From: BPJU01 sp964425225
GTDB lineage: Bacteria > Planctomycetota > Planctomycetia > Pirellulales > Pirellulaceae
Direction of reading: 5' to 3'
NCBI GenBank assembly: GCA_964425225.1
Contig: CAYRMD010000017.1
Location: forward strand, 1 to 64,000
DNA: 64,000 bases
Shown here: one piece after another, positions 27,588 through 37,062 of the stretch
Layout: each line of letters opens with the position of its first letter
How positions within the stretch are numbered: the first letter of the stretch is position 1
Position numbers and translations under genes: made by a program
The notes under the pieces: generated by a model
Told to the model about the DNA's origin: nothing
Seen by the model: the letters and a program-made list of their open reading frames with translations, nothing else
Database searches by the model: none

Positions 27588-27689
27588 GCTGCTCGTGCCT
27601 CCAGGCGTCGCCATGGACCGCAGGCGATGATCGGCTGGGGCCACGGCTGCTCCGTTGGACCAGTTACCAGTGGGCATTCCCGCACCGAA

Positions 27690-30332
27690 TCACAATTTCC
27701 TGGCTACCTCTTCTATTTTATAAGCTTCGAGAATGTCCTCTTGTTTGATGTCCTCGAAGTTTCCGAGTTTTACGCCACATTCGAAGCCTCGCGTCACTTC
27801 CCGTACGTCGTCTTTTTCGCGTCGCAGCGATTCGAGCACATAATCACCGATCTTTCGCCCATCCCGGAAGACCCGCACGCGACAACCTCGCTCGAGTTTA
27901 CCATGCACTACGTAACACCCGGCGACATTGCCCACGCGTGAAATAGTGAACACCTGTTTGACTACAGCTCGCCCCAAATCGATGATCTGCTGCTCGGGTT
28001 TCAGACGCCCTTCGAGCACAGCCTTTAGATCATCGGTCAGTTGATAAATAATATCGTATTGACGGATTTCTATTTGCTTTTGTTCAGCTAACTCTCGGGC
28101 TTTTTCGTCGGCAGTTACGTTAAAACCAATGATCACCGCGTCGGAAGCTTCCGCCAAATGCACGTCACCTACCGTGACGCCACCGACACCTTTATGCAGA
28201 ACTCGGATGGTGACTTCGGGATGTTGTAGTTTTTCTAATTCTTTGAGTATGGCGTCGATCGAGCCACGCGTGTCGGCGCGGATAATCAGATTCAAGGTGG
28301 CGGTCTGTTGGCCGACGGCCAAGGGTCCCTCTTGGAGCATTTGCTGGAAGCGATCGAACGAGACGCGTGCCGTCGAGCCGGCTAGCGCCAGCGAGCGCTC
28401 TTGTTCACGGCGGCGCTCGGCGATTTCGCGTGCTAGTTGTACGTCATCAACCACGAAAAACACCTGCCCGGCACTTGGTGGTTCGTCAAAGCCGATCATA
28501 TTTACCGGACACGACGGCGGCGCCTCATCCATGCGGCGGTCGGTGTGGAGAGGGTCGAACATTGCTTTAACGCGACCGTAGGCCGAGCCGCAGACCACGA
28601 TGTCGCCGACGCGCAACGTACCGTTCCGTACGATGAGTTTCGCGATTACGCCCCGGCTGCCTGCTTGTTCGGCTTCCAAGCACACACCGTAGGCTCGCCG
28701 GGTGGGATTAGCCCGATAATCATGCAGGTCAGCGAGGGTCAATAGCGTTTCCAGTAAGGTGTCCATCCCCTGTCCGGTAACGGCACTGGTTTGTACTACT
28801 TCTATGTCACCCCCCCATTGGCTGGGTGTGAGATTGTGTTCGGTCAATTGCATTAAGATGCGTTCTGGATGTGTGCCCTGTAAGTCAATCTTGTTGATCG
28901 CCACGACGATCGGTACTCCGGCTGCCCGTGCGTGACTAATTGCTTCCTCGGTTTGGGGCATAATTCCGTCATCGGCCGCGATCACAATCACGGCAATATC
29001 GGTTACCTTGGCTCCTCGCGCTCGCAACTCCGTAAAGGCTTCGTGGCCTGGGGTGTCGACGAACGTGACGCGTCTTCCCTCTTTGGTCTGAACTTGATAA
29101 GCCCGGATATGCTGCGTAATACCACCAGCCTCACGGGAGGCTACGTTGGTACCGATCAGGTAGTCGAGCATCGAGGTCTTGCCGTGGTCGACATGACCCA
29201 GGAACGTTACCACGGGAGGCCTGGGCACCAGTAGGGCCGGATCATCTTGCTCTTCTCGCATCTGGCGAAGAATCCGCTCTTCAGGTAGTTCAGGTTGCTT
29301 CAGTTCGATGTCCAACCCCAATTCGACGGCCAATAGCTCGACCAATTCCTGATCGAGTGTTGCATTGATGTTCAGTAGTTGTCCGAGTTTCATGGCAGTG
29401 GCCAGAACACGTGACGAACTAACTCCGGTGGCTTCTGAAAAGGTTCGCACGGTACACGGGAGCTCGACGACGATTTTGCTTTTTCGAGGGGCGGCCGTGC
29501 TCGTGCCGCGTCGCCGCTGCAGTCGGCGGCGAACGACCGGTTGCGTTTCTTCGATGTCTTCTTCTAGTTCACGTGTTTCCAGTTGGCGCAAGCGACGTTT
29601 CTGGCGATCGGCCCGAGCCGAAATCATATCGGCCATCGCGCCGTCGAGTTCGTCGACGTCGAAATCTCGCTTACCTCGACCTTTAGGCGGTTTTTTGGCG
29701 ATCTCTTTGACGGTTTCGGTCGCGACCTCACGGAACTCCTTTTCACGCTCCTTCGTCTTTTCCTTAGATCGCTCGCGCTGCCGGACCTTTTCAGCGAGCT
29801 CCTCGATCGGTGCCCGTGACCCAGCTCGGGCGCTGCGGATAGCATCGACCGGCAACCGCAGTTCGGGTTTTTGCACAGGTGGCTCTTCGGGTGGCGGAGG
29901 TGGTACAGGCGTTTGAACGTCAGGCAATCGGGCCACGTGGATCACGGGAGTCCGTGGTTTGGGAGGTTCTTTCTTAACCTCGTCGGTCGCAGGCTTTTGC
30001 TCGCCAGAGGACTTTTTCGACTTGGCACCAAGAACCTTGATCTTGCCACTGGGCTTTACGAGCGCTGGGATCAGATCGTCGGGGCGCGGAATTGGTGCAG
30101 GCTTTTCGGCTCCGGGCTGCTTCGTGACTGGCTCTGCGGTGGGTGAAGCGACCGCAACTGGGGCCGGAGTCGGCGCTTTACCTCGCTCCAGATAAGCCTT
30201 TACCTGCTGAACCTCGTCGTCGGTCAAGCTGGCCAAGGCCGATCCCTTTTGAGCAAGGCCGATTTTCTTGCAAATTTCCACCAGCTCTTTGCTATCGCGC
30301 TGCAGCTCTTTGGCCAGTTGGTAGATCCGCAT
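27690..30332 (-). CDS. infB: Translation initiation factor IF-2
   Basis: An 880-residue GTPase that brings initiator tRNA to the ribosome. The start at 30332 (MRIYQLAKELQRDSKELVEI) is preceded by AAGGAGAG. The N-terminal 280 residues are a long charged, Pro-rich linker with an IF2_N helical domain at the start. The G domain opens with GHVDHGKT at about residue 379, followed by DTPGHEAF and NKID; beta-barrel domains II, III and the tRNA-binding domain IV follow. It is translated from the nusA operon. Confidence 0.97.
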   Translation of the reverse strand: MRIYQLAKELQRDSKELVEICKKIGLAQKGSALASLTDDEVQQVKAYLERGKAPTPAPVAVASPTAEPVTKQPGAEKPAPIPRPDDLIPALVKPSGKIKVLGAKSKKSSGEQKPATDEVKKEPPKPRTPVIHVARLPDVQTPVPPPPPEEPPVQKPELRLPVDAIRSARAGSRAPIEELAEKVRQRERSKEKTKEREKEFREVATETVKEIAKKPPKGRGKRDFDVDELDGAMADMISARADRQKRRLRQLETRELEEDIEETQPVVRRRLQRRRGTSTAAPRKSKIVVELPCTVRTFSEATGVSSSRVLATAMKLGQLLNINATLDQELVELLAVELGLDIELKQPELPEERILRQMREEQDDPALLVPRPPVVTFLGHVDHGKTSMLDYLIGTNVASREAGGITQHIRAYQVQTKEGRRVTFVDTPGHEAFTELRARGAKVTDIAVIVIAADDGIMPQTEEAISHARAAGVPIVVAINKIDLQGTHPERILMQLTEHNLTPSQWGGDIEVVQTSAVTGQGMDTLLETLLTLADLHDYRANPTRRAYGVCLEAEQAGSRGVIAKLIVRNGTLRVGDIVVCGSAYGRVKAMFDPLHTDRRMDEAPPSCPVNMIGFDEPPSAGQVFFVVDDVQLAREIAERRREQERSLALAGSTARVSFDRFQQMLQEGPLAVGQQTATLNLIIRADTRGSIDAILKELEKLQHPEVTIRVLHKGVGGVTVGDVHLAEASDAVIIGFNVTADEKARELAEQKQIEIRQYDIIYQLTDDLKAVLEGRLKPEQQIIDLGRAVVKQVFTISRVGNVAGCYVVHGKLERGCRVRVFRDGRKIGDYVLESLRREKDDVREVTRGFECGVKLGNFEDIKQEDILEAYKIEEVARKL

Positions 30333-30454
30333 TGGCAAGCCGACTCTCCTTCTTTTCTGAGCGGTGGCGACGCTGCGCGCCGCCACGGTAGGCTACGCAG
30401 TCATATTCATGCCTCCCTTGACGCATTGGAAGCTCTGCACATCCTGAATTGAGC

Positions 30455-31933
30455 TTAGGATCCTTGGTCACGCGACAAATCGTTGGCGACCGATAGATCG
30501 CTTACGTCGTTTTCCAGGTCATTGGGTGTGACCAGGAGTGAAGCTGAGGCCGACTGCCCGTCGGCATTTGGCGCCTCGAGCGACGCGCCGTGCCCGTCGG
30601 GCGCGGCAGCAGTCGATGTACTGTCGGCTTGCGACGAGCGATCGTTTCGGACAGTCTGCTCCAATCCTTGAGTAGCTGGCGCTGCGGCAGGACGTTGACC
30701 ACCGGCTCGATCACGCATCCATCCCCCCGAGCCCTCCTCGGAGTGGGATCGGCGTTTTTCTTCCTCCTGGACCAACCGCTCGGCCTCCTCGGCCCGCGCT
30801 TCAGCCTGTGCGACAATATGGGCTACCTGTTCCTCCGTTAAGCCGCCCAATTCCATTAAATCATTCGGTTCAATGACCGATAAATCGTCGTACGACAAAT
30901 AACCTTGTTCGACCAGTCGCTGCGCGAGTTCCTCGTCGACGCCGTCCAGTTGCACAAATCCTCGGACCGCTCGATCGATCTGCTCGTCCAGCTCTTGTTC
31001 CGTCATAATTTCGATATCCCAACCGCACAATCGGCTGGCCAAACGAACATTTTGTCCTTTGCGGCCGATCGCCAGGGACAATTGATCTTCCCGTACCAAA
31101 ACAATAGCGCGACCGATCATCTCACAGAGCAACACCTGGTCGACTTCGGCCGGCTGGAGGGACCGAGAAATGAGCAGCTTCGGATCGTTGCTCCATTCGA
31201 CGATATCGATTCGCTCGCCGGACAGCTCGTCCACAATATTGCGAATCCGATTGCCGCGTACCCCGACGCAGGCACCAACGCAGTCGACACGTTGGTCGGA
31301 ACTGTAAACGGCTACTTTCGTGCGATGCCCCGGTTCGCGTGCCAACGCTTTGATTTGTATCACACCTTCGGCAATTTCCGGAATCTCTTGCTCAAACAAC
31401 CGCTCGACCAACTGAGGGCGAGTTCGGCTGAGGATCACGCGTACACGGTTGCCCTGAGGCCGTACGTCGACGATGATCGCGCGTACGCGCTGGTGGGGAT
31501 GATGGCTTTCGCCGGGAATCTGCTCGCTGCGAGGCAATATGGCTTCCAGATTGCCTAACGAGACGAGTGTAGCGCCCGGTTCGTTGCGCTGCACAATGCC
31601 GCTTACCAGATGCCCGATTTGCATCTGGTATTCTTCGAACAACACATCGCGCTCGGCTTCACGAATTTTTTGGATGATGACTTGCTTGGCAGTCTGGGCG
31701 CCGATTCTGCCAATCAGCTCGATTTCATCGGCGGATAACTGCCGCCCGTTACAAGTGGCGCTTACCGTACCGCTATCGCGTGCTATGGCAACAGTAATTT
31801 GCGCTTCTTCCCCGTAACGGCGGCGTGCGGCAGTAGCCAAGGCGGTCTCGATCGCCTGAAAGACCACTTCCGGTTCGATATTCTTATCGCGATGGAGCGT
31901 GTCCACAATCCGTAAAATCTCGTGTGGGTTCAT
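30455..31933 (-). CDS. nusA: Transcription termination/antitermination protein NusA
   Basis: A 492-residue RNA polymerase-associated factor: N-terminal domain (residues 1-120), S1 domain, two KH domains (the first with VGVRGNRIRNIVDEL, the second with SLAIGRKGQNVRLASRLCGW), and helix-hairpin-helix-like repeats (DELAQRLVEQGYLSYDDL). The last 100 residues are low complexity, rich in Glu, Ala and Ser. It heads the operon nusA-infB-rbfA; the rimP gene that usually precedes nusA is absent here. Confidence 0.97.
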   Translation of the reverse strand: MNPHEILRIVDTLHRDKNIEPEVVFQAIETALATAARRRYGEEAQITVAIARDSGTVSATCNGRQLSADEIELIGRIGAQTAKQVIIQKIREAERDVLFEEYQMQIGHLVSGIVQRNEPGATLVSLGNLEAILPRSEQIPGESHHPHQRVRAIIVDVRPQGNRVRVILSRTRPQLVERLFEQEIPEIAEGVIQIKALAREPGHRTKVAVYSSDQRVDCVGACVGVRGNRIRNIVDELSGERIDIVEWSNDPKLLISRSLQPAEVDQVLLCEMIGRAIVLVREDQLSLAIGRKGQNVRLASRLCGWDIEIMTEQELDEQIDRAVRGFVQLDGVDEELAQRLVEQGYLSYDDLSVIEPNDLMELGGLTEEQVAHIVAQAEARAEEAERLVQEEEKRRSHSEEGSGGWMRDRAGGQRPAAAPATQGLEQTVRNDRSSQADSTSTAAAPDGHGASLEAPNADGQSASASLLVTPNDLENDVSDLSVANDLSRDQGS

Positions 31934-32003
31934 GATTGCCCTACCATGCTAGCTCCATAACCGATTTCGGTGTGTTGGAACGCGGGTCGGGGCTGATGGC
32001 GGC

Positions 32004-32022
32004 TTGGTAGATTGCCTACCAA
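32004..32022. repeat. Inverted repeat in the nusA leader
   Basis: TTGGTAG (32004-32010), loop ATTGC, CTACCAA (32016-32022): seven perfect base pairs. On the minus strand it directly follows the T-run of the upstream terminator-like hairpin. Confidence 0.5.
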
Positions 32023-32069
32023 ATAAAAAACCGTCGGCTGGCGGACTTGACCGCTCGACCTGCCGACGG
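32021..32069 (-). terminator. Rho-independent-like terminator upstream of nusA
   Basis: On the minus strand, CCGTCGGC (32069-32062) and GCCGACGG (32038-32031) form a GC-rich stem with an inner GCGG/CCGC helix, followed at once by TTTTTTATTT (32030-32021). It lies about 270 bp past the degenerate ketosynthase stop and about 90 bp before nusA, so it may end that transcript or act as a nusA leader attenuator. Confidence 0.6.
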
Positions 32070-32334
32070 CAAGCAAGCTGCCGTTGCGGGACACACGCCT
32101 TTCCGGCATGGCCCCTCGCTTCGCGGTGAGCCCATTACGGCGACAACATCATAGTTCCGGCAACTCCTGTTGGGGAACGATTTGCCCGATTGAGGTGTAC
32201 CTGAACACTTTGCCACCGCCCACAACCGGCCATGCCGCCAGCAGCACGCCACCGGCCCATCACACAACCTTATCCGTCTGACCCGGCTGTGTCAAGGGAA
32301 GGTTAGACACGTCAGACATGTCGACATGTTGGAC

Positions 32335-33651
32335 CTAATCCCAACAGCGCACTAAAAGGGCACTGGCCTGACCTTGGGGGGTGAAGCTTACATTTAATAC
32401 CACCCGGCCAGGGTCTTCGGCCGCGTCCACGACCACCCGCACCGGACAACGGGGATCGGTATGTCTGTGGTTCAACACGGGGATCGACTGCCGACAACGC
32501 ATCGCCCATACCGAGGCAATAAGTTCCACTAAGCCTCCGGCAGCTCCTAAGTTCCCACAGAAGCTTTTCAAAGCGGTAACCGGTACGGCGCACGGTGCGA
32601 AAACCTCCGCCAAAGCTTCTGCCTCCACGATATCGCTGTCGATCGTCGACAGACCATGCGCATGGACATGACCCACTTCCTGCGGTGCAAGGCCCGCTCG
32701 GGCAAGGGCCATCTGGATAGCGTTGCGGATCGCTCGACGACGACCATCCTGACCTCCCGGGAGGGCTACAAGGGATGAGCCGCTCCCGAGAATCTCACCA
32801 TAAATAGCCGCGCCGCGGGTCTCGGCAAAGCGAAGCTCCTCGAGTACCACCGCTGCCGCTCCCTCACCAACCACCATACCCGTGCGATCTACATCGAAGG
32901 GACGACTTAAGTTTCCCGGGTCATCGCCCATGGCCAAGGGCTCCTGTAACAGCACATGCACCGTACGCAGCGGGTGCAACCGGCTCCCCGTGGCACCGGC
33001 TATCATCACGTCCGCATGCCCCCGGCGTATGGTGTCCGCGGCTTCGGCAACCGCGAGGTTAGCAGAGGCTTCCCGGACCGTTAATGAGTTGTTCGGGCCT
33101 CGTAAATCGTTCAATATCGCGATATGGCTGGCCGGCATGTTGGGTAAGTACTTCAGAAGCCACAACGGATCAACCAAACCAAGTCCCTTAACAGCCCAAT
33201 GGGAAAACTCAAATCGGCCTTGACCATTGACGCAAGCGCGGATGGCATTAAGGAATTCTTCGGGGCTCGTCATAATATAGTCCGACCCGTATACGACCCC
33301 AGTACGCTCCGGGTCTCGCCGGTCGGCCCCGAGCCGGGCATGCTCTAATGCCCGCATTGCCGCTGCGACTCCCATTTGGATCTCACGGCACATCAATTTC
33401 AGACCTTTGCGGATGCTGCGTAACATCAGCTTGTCCAGCATCCCAAAGTCTTCCGCCTGCCCGGAAAAGCCCCAGGCTTCAGCCCCAAAACAAATCGGAA
33501 GGTGGTCGGCTGGCAATGACCGAAGTGGGCCGACTACGGAGCGCGCCGCCTGGATCGTTTCCCACAACGCTTCAACCGAATGGCCGAGCGGACAGACGAG
33601 CCCCACGCCAGTGATGACCACACGTCGTGCCGGGCCGGATCGATCACTCAT
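32335..33651 (-). CDS. Degenerate beta-ketoacyl synthase (chain-length-factor-like)
   Basis: A 438-residue thiolase-fold protein related to FabF. The active-site cysteine is replaced: TVREASANLAVAEA has E194 where FabF has C167 in TACASAANAIGDA. H332 and K362 are kept, but the second catalytic His is N367 (SFCGNLGAAGG). It therefore cannot form an acyl-thioester and resembles chain-length-factor (KS-beta) or decarboxylating ketosynthase-like partners of type II systems, which usually carry Gln at this site. It is encoded near fabF but separated from it by a plus-strand gene. It may pair with FabF to make an unusual fatty acid or polyketide. Confidence 0.85.
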   Translation of the reverse strand: MSDRSGPARRVVITGVGLVCPLGHSVEALWETIQAARSVVGPLRSLPADHLPICFGAEAWGFSGQAEDFGMLDKLMLRSIRKGLKLMCREIQMGVAAAMRALEHARLGADRRDPERTGVVYGSDYIMTSPEEFLNAIRACVNGQGRFEFSHWAVKGLGLVDPLWLLKYLPNMPASHIAILNDLRGPNNSLTVREASANLAVAEAADTIRRGHADVMIAGATGSRLHPLRTVHVLLQEPLAMGDDPGNLSRPFDVDRTGMVVGEGAAAVVLEELRFAETRGAAIYGEILGSGSSLVALPGGQDGRRRAIRNAIQMALARAGLAPQEVGHVHAHGLSTIDSDIVEAEALAEVFAPCAVPVTALKSFCGNLGAAGGLVELIASVWAMRCRQSIPVLNHRHTDPRCPVRVVVDAAEDPGRVVLNVSFTPQGQASALLVRCWD

Positions 33652-34062
33652 CTGTCTACCTATCGATCTTTTACCTGCGGCGCAACTTGCCTAGTAAACT
33701 AATCCTATGCCAACCATGCGCCCTTGACGGAAGGAACATCCTTCGGCGACCTGACCCTAGCCACCTCACGTACTATCCCAGCAAAAAAAATCTAGCACTG
33801 AGTCCGGAACACCCCATCGCTCGATGCTGGCACCGTAACGATTTAAAAAGTGGCTGTCTACACCGAGCGACCTTGGCCATTCTAAGCGCCATTGCGTCCG
33901 CTGCAAAGATTAGCTTGCAGGCTCCGGGGAGGTCCATTCGTACAATTGCCATTGGTGCTATGCCGGTCGCGTGTTATAAAGGGCTACGGTCCGGGCGCCT
34001 CTCTCGGCTGCGCTGGCCACCTTGAAGTGGGCGGTTTCAAATTCAAGGAGGAAGATCCGACG
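33652..34062. other. Divergent intergenic region with a promoter for the secreted orphan
   Basis: This lies between the degenerate ketosynthase gene (minus) and a secreted protein gene (plus). It has a strong promoter candidate at 33952-33980 and a Shine-Dalgarno AAGGAGGAAG just before 34063. No other feature is seen. Confidence 0.45.
33952..33980 (+). promoter_or_regulatory. Sigma-70-type promoter candidate
   Basis: TTGGTG at 33952-33957 and TATAAA at 33975-33980 are 17 bp apart; TGT before the -10 adds an extended element. It would transcribe the secreted orphan at 34063. Confidence 0.5.
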
Positions 34063-35166
34063 ATGCCCCATCCACGGATGGTAGAATGCATGGGTGTGTT
34101 TGTCGCCATCGGCTTATCAGCAGCCGGTTTGCTGTGGGGGCAGCAAGAATACGATAATACTCAGAACCCTCCCGATACGTTCTTACCGCAACAGGCCGGC
34201 CACCAGTGGGCCGAATATGACATTCGCCGATTTACGGGACGCTGGCCCGAGGCGGAACATCCGGAACGATGGGTCGTCGATTGGATCCTAAGAGAAACCG
34301 GTGGCGACGTTTGGTTCGGAACTCCCGCATCGGTGCTGAGCGCTAGCCGAGAGGCGATCCGCGTTTACCATAAGCCGGAAGTGCTTGGGCAGGTGCAGTC
34401 GGTCGTCGAGCGATTTGTCGAGCCGCGCTGCGAGTCGTACGCGCTGGCAGCTAGGATCATCACGGTGGGTAGTCCGAATTGGCGGGCACGTGCATGGCCA
34501 CTAATGCAAAGTATCCGCACCAGTTCTGCCGGGATCGATGCGTGGCTCTTATCGCGCGAGAATGCCGCTATCCTTTTGGCCGAATTGCGCAAGCGAGCTG
34601 ACGTAGTTGACTACGGCCTCGACGAGCTATTGGTTCCCCACGGTCAGACGCATACCATCGAACGGCGCCAGGCGCGCCACTATGCGCGCCACGTGCGCTG
34701 GCGCCCGGAAGGTTACCCGCCGTTGGAATTGGAAGCGGGTGTCGTGGACGACGGGTTTTCCTTACGGCTCAGCCCTCTACTTACGGCTGACTGCCAGCAT
34801 ATCGATGTGGTGGTTCAGTGCCACATCGACCAGGTAGAACGATTCGTCCCGGTCACGGTAGATCTACCACTGTCGCCCGGCAACCTCCAGCGGATTCAAC
34901 TAGAAGTACCCCAGATCGTTAGCTGGCGTTTGCACGAACGCTTTCGTTGGCCTGCGGATCAAATACTGTTGCTTTCCTGCGGTATTGTGGCTTCAGCCAA
35001 CCAGCGTCCCAGCAGCCATTGGACTTGGATGACGGCCACGGCCAAAAACCGAGCAGACGCGCTCCTGATGTTGGAATGCCGGGCGATTCCTCATTCGGAA
35101 CGGTTGGTGCCTTCGGTTCGGGCGGCTCAAGGATCGACCGACGAGCTATCGCGGGGGCGCTACTGA
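34063..35166 (+). CDS. Secreted protein of unknown function
   Basis: A 367-residue protein beginning behind AAGGAGGAAG. A signal peptide is clear: MPHPRMVECMGVFVAIGLSA followed by GLLWGQ, with cleavage likely after LLWG or nearby. The next segment (YDIRRFTGRWPEAEHPERWV, then VYHKPEVLGQVQSVVERFV) resembles the N-domain-like beta-alpha folds that precede secretins in planctomycetes; the second half is beta-rich without a secretin domain. A role as a periplasmic or outer-membrane accessory is inference. It stands alone between the ketosynthase and fabF genes, which are on the other strand. Confidence 0.7.
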   Translation: MPHPRMVECMGVFVAIGLSAAGLLWGQQEYDNTQNPPDTFLPQQAGHQWAEYDIRRFTGRWPEAEHPERWVVDWILRETGGDVWFGTPASVLSASREAIRVYHKPEVLGQVQSVVERFVEPRCESYALAARIITVGSPNWRARAWPLMQSIRTSSAGIDAWLLSRENAAILLAELRKRADVVDYGLDELLVPHGQTHTIERRQARHYARHVRWRPEGYPPLELEAGVVDDGFSLRLSPLLTADCQHIDVVVQCHIDQVERFVPVTVDLPLSPGNLQRIQLEVPQIVSWRLHERFRWPADQILLLSCGIVASANQRPSSHWTWMTATAKNRADALLMLECRAIPHSERLVPSVRAAQGSTDELSRGRY

Positions 35167-35222
35167 ATTGAAAACTCCGTAAAAGATCGTGGGACAAAAG
35201 CCCTCGATATTTGGCTATGAGT

Positions 35223-36485
35223 TTAAGAAATGCGGCCGTCGCATCGCCCGATAATGATTGCCGCGTTATGGCCGCCAAAGCCGAAGCTGTTGCTCATGGC
35301 GTAATCGATCTTCATGGGCCGAGCTTGATTCGGTACGTAATCCAAATCGCAATCCGGATCGGGCGTTTCTAAATTGATTGTGGGCGGGGCGATGTTATCG
35401 AGCAAGGCCTTGACCGTAACGACCAGCTCCACACCACCGCTGGCACCTAAGGAATGTCCCAACTGACTTTTCGTACTCGACACGGCTAGACGATAGGCAT
35501 GCTCGCCAAACACGTTTTTGATGGCTCGCGTTTCTGCTCGGTCCCCTAAAGGAGTGCTCGTACCATGCGCATTGATGTACTGAATATCGGTAGGAAGTAA
35601 ACCGGCATCGTCAATGGCGTTCGCCATCGCACGTGCGGCACCGAAGCCTTGCTCGTCGGGCTGGGTGATGTGCCCCGCGTCACTGCTACAACCGTAACCG
35701 AGCACTTCGCAATAGACGCGTGCGCCCCGCTGGAGGGCATGGTCCAGTGATTCTAACAAGAGAATGCCGGCACCTTCGCTCAGCACAAACCCGTCGCGAT
35801 CTAGATCAAACGGACGGCTGGCTCGCGCCGGTTCCTCATTGCGCTCCGAAAGGGCTCGCATGTTTTGAAAGCCGCTCAAGCCCATAGGCGTGATCGCTGC
35901 TTCACTCCCACCGGTGATTACCACATCCGCATCGCCATATTGAATTGCGCGCAGGGCATCACCAATGGCATTGGCCGCGCTGGCACAAGCCGTAGCTACC
36001 GTGTAATTGGGGCCTTTTAAGCCGAAACGAATCGAGACGTTCCCACCCGCCGCATTCAGCATAAGTTTCGGAATCGTTAAGGCGGAAACACGATCCGGAC
36101 CTTTGGTCAAGAGTCGCTCCATCTGCGTTTCGATCTCGTGAAGGCCTCCAATGCCCGATCCGAGTATGACGCCACAGCGGTATGGGTCCTCTTTTGAGAA
36201 ATCGATCTGCGCATCGTTCACTGCATCGGTAGCGGCAACCAAGGCGAATTGCGTAAATCGATCCAGCCGTTTTAAATCCTTTTTGTCGATGTAATCGCCC
36301 GGATCCCAATCGTAAATATCTCCGGCGAAACGGATTTTAAAGGGCGTAGGATCAAACAGCCGCAACGGATGGATGCCGCTCTCACCTGTGAGCAGCCGGC
36401 GCCATAATTCGTCCACTTTGCAGCCTAAGGATGTGACCACTCCCAACCCAGTGACCACGACTCGACGCTTCGGTTGCCTTGACAT
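35223..36485 (-). CDS. fabF: 3-oxoacyl-ACP synthase II
   Basis: A 420-residue ketoacyl-ACP synthase of fatty-acid elongation. The catalytic triad is intact: C167 (TACASAANAIG), H307 (INAHGTSTPLGD) and H344 (KSQLGHSLGASGG), with K339. Length and motifs match FabF. It follows acpP by 81 bp in the minus-strand block rpmF-fabD-fabG-acpP-fabF. Confidence 0.96.
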   Translation of the reverse strand: MSRQPKRRVVVTGLGVVTSLGCKVDELWRRLLTGESGIHPLRLFDPTPFKIRFAGDIYDWDPGDYIDKKDLKRLDRFTQFALVAATDAVNDAQIDFSKEDPYRCGVILGSGIGGLHEIETQMERLLTKGPDRVSALTIPKLMLNAAGGNVSIRFGLKGPNYTVATACASAANAIGDALRAIQYGDADVVITGGSEAAITPMGLSGFQNMRALSERNEEPARASRPFDLDRDGFVLSEGAGILLLESLDHALQRGARVYCEVLGYGCSSDAGHITQPDEQGFGAARAMANAIDDAGLLPTDIQYINAHGTSTPLGDRAETRAIKNVFGEHAYRLAVSSTKSQLGHSLGASGGVELVVTVKALLDNIAPPTINLETPDPDCDLDYVPNQARPMKIDYAMSNSFGFGGHNAAIIIGRCDGRIS

Positions 36486-36566
36486 AGCCTTTTCCGTCGT
36501 CCTGGTAGCAATTGCCAGGAACCTTCCATGGGCCAGATCCAGTAGCCCTAAGGACCGGCCGATTTC

Positions 36567-36809
36567 TCAGCGATTTTTTACTTTTTGCTCAATAAAGTCG
36601 ATCGCCTGACCGACTGTCTGGATCTTTTCGGCCTCTTCTTCTGGGATTTCCAAATTGAACTCGTCTTCAAGTTCCATCACCAATTCGACCTGGTCCAGCG
36701 AATCGGCTCCTAAGTCGTTGACGAACGACGACTCGCGCGTGATGCGTTCTTTTTCGACTCCGAGCTGTTCGGCGACAATTTCAATAACGCGTTCTTCTAC
36801 CGATCCCAC
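36567..36809 (-). CDS. acpP: Acyl carrier protein
   Basis: An 80-residue acidic four-helix protein. S37 in GADSLDQVELVMELEDEF receives the 4'-phosphopantetheine arm. Length and sequence match standard bacterial ACP. It lies between fabG and fabF. Confidence 0.97.
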   Translation of the reverse strand: MGSVEERVIEIVAEQLGVEKERITRESSFVNDLGADSLDQVELVMELEDEFNLEIPEEEAEKIQTVGQAIDFIEQKVKNR

Positions 36810-37062
36810 GATCTGGATCTCCTCGAATCGACCGATTCCCCACTGTACCTCGGTTCCAAATGCGTTAACCGCTTTAACGACCGTTTTTTCCGCCGAACGG
36901 GTGCTGCGGATCGCCCCACCGACTTAGGCAACCCGAGCGCCCATGGCGTCACCAAGATAGAGGATAGACCTACCTAACGTCAAGGTAGATAGCGTATCCC
37001 GCTGTGGATTGGCCTAGCTGGAGCGCAACGGCGCTACGACTTGATCACATCCACCACCTGTC

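Larger units (their letters stand above)
31934..32334. other. nusA leader region with a terminator-like structure
   Basis: A 400-bp gap between nusA and the degenerate ketosynthase gene, both minus. It contains the terminator-like hairpin at 32031-32069 and an inverted repeat at 32004-32022, listed separately. The rest reads as a possible structured leader or untranslated RNA, but I cannot match it to a known class. Confidence 0.4.
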
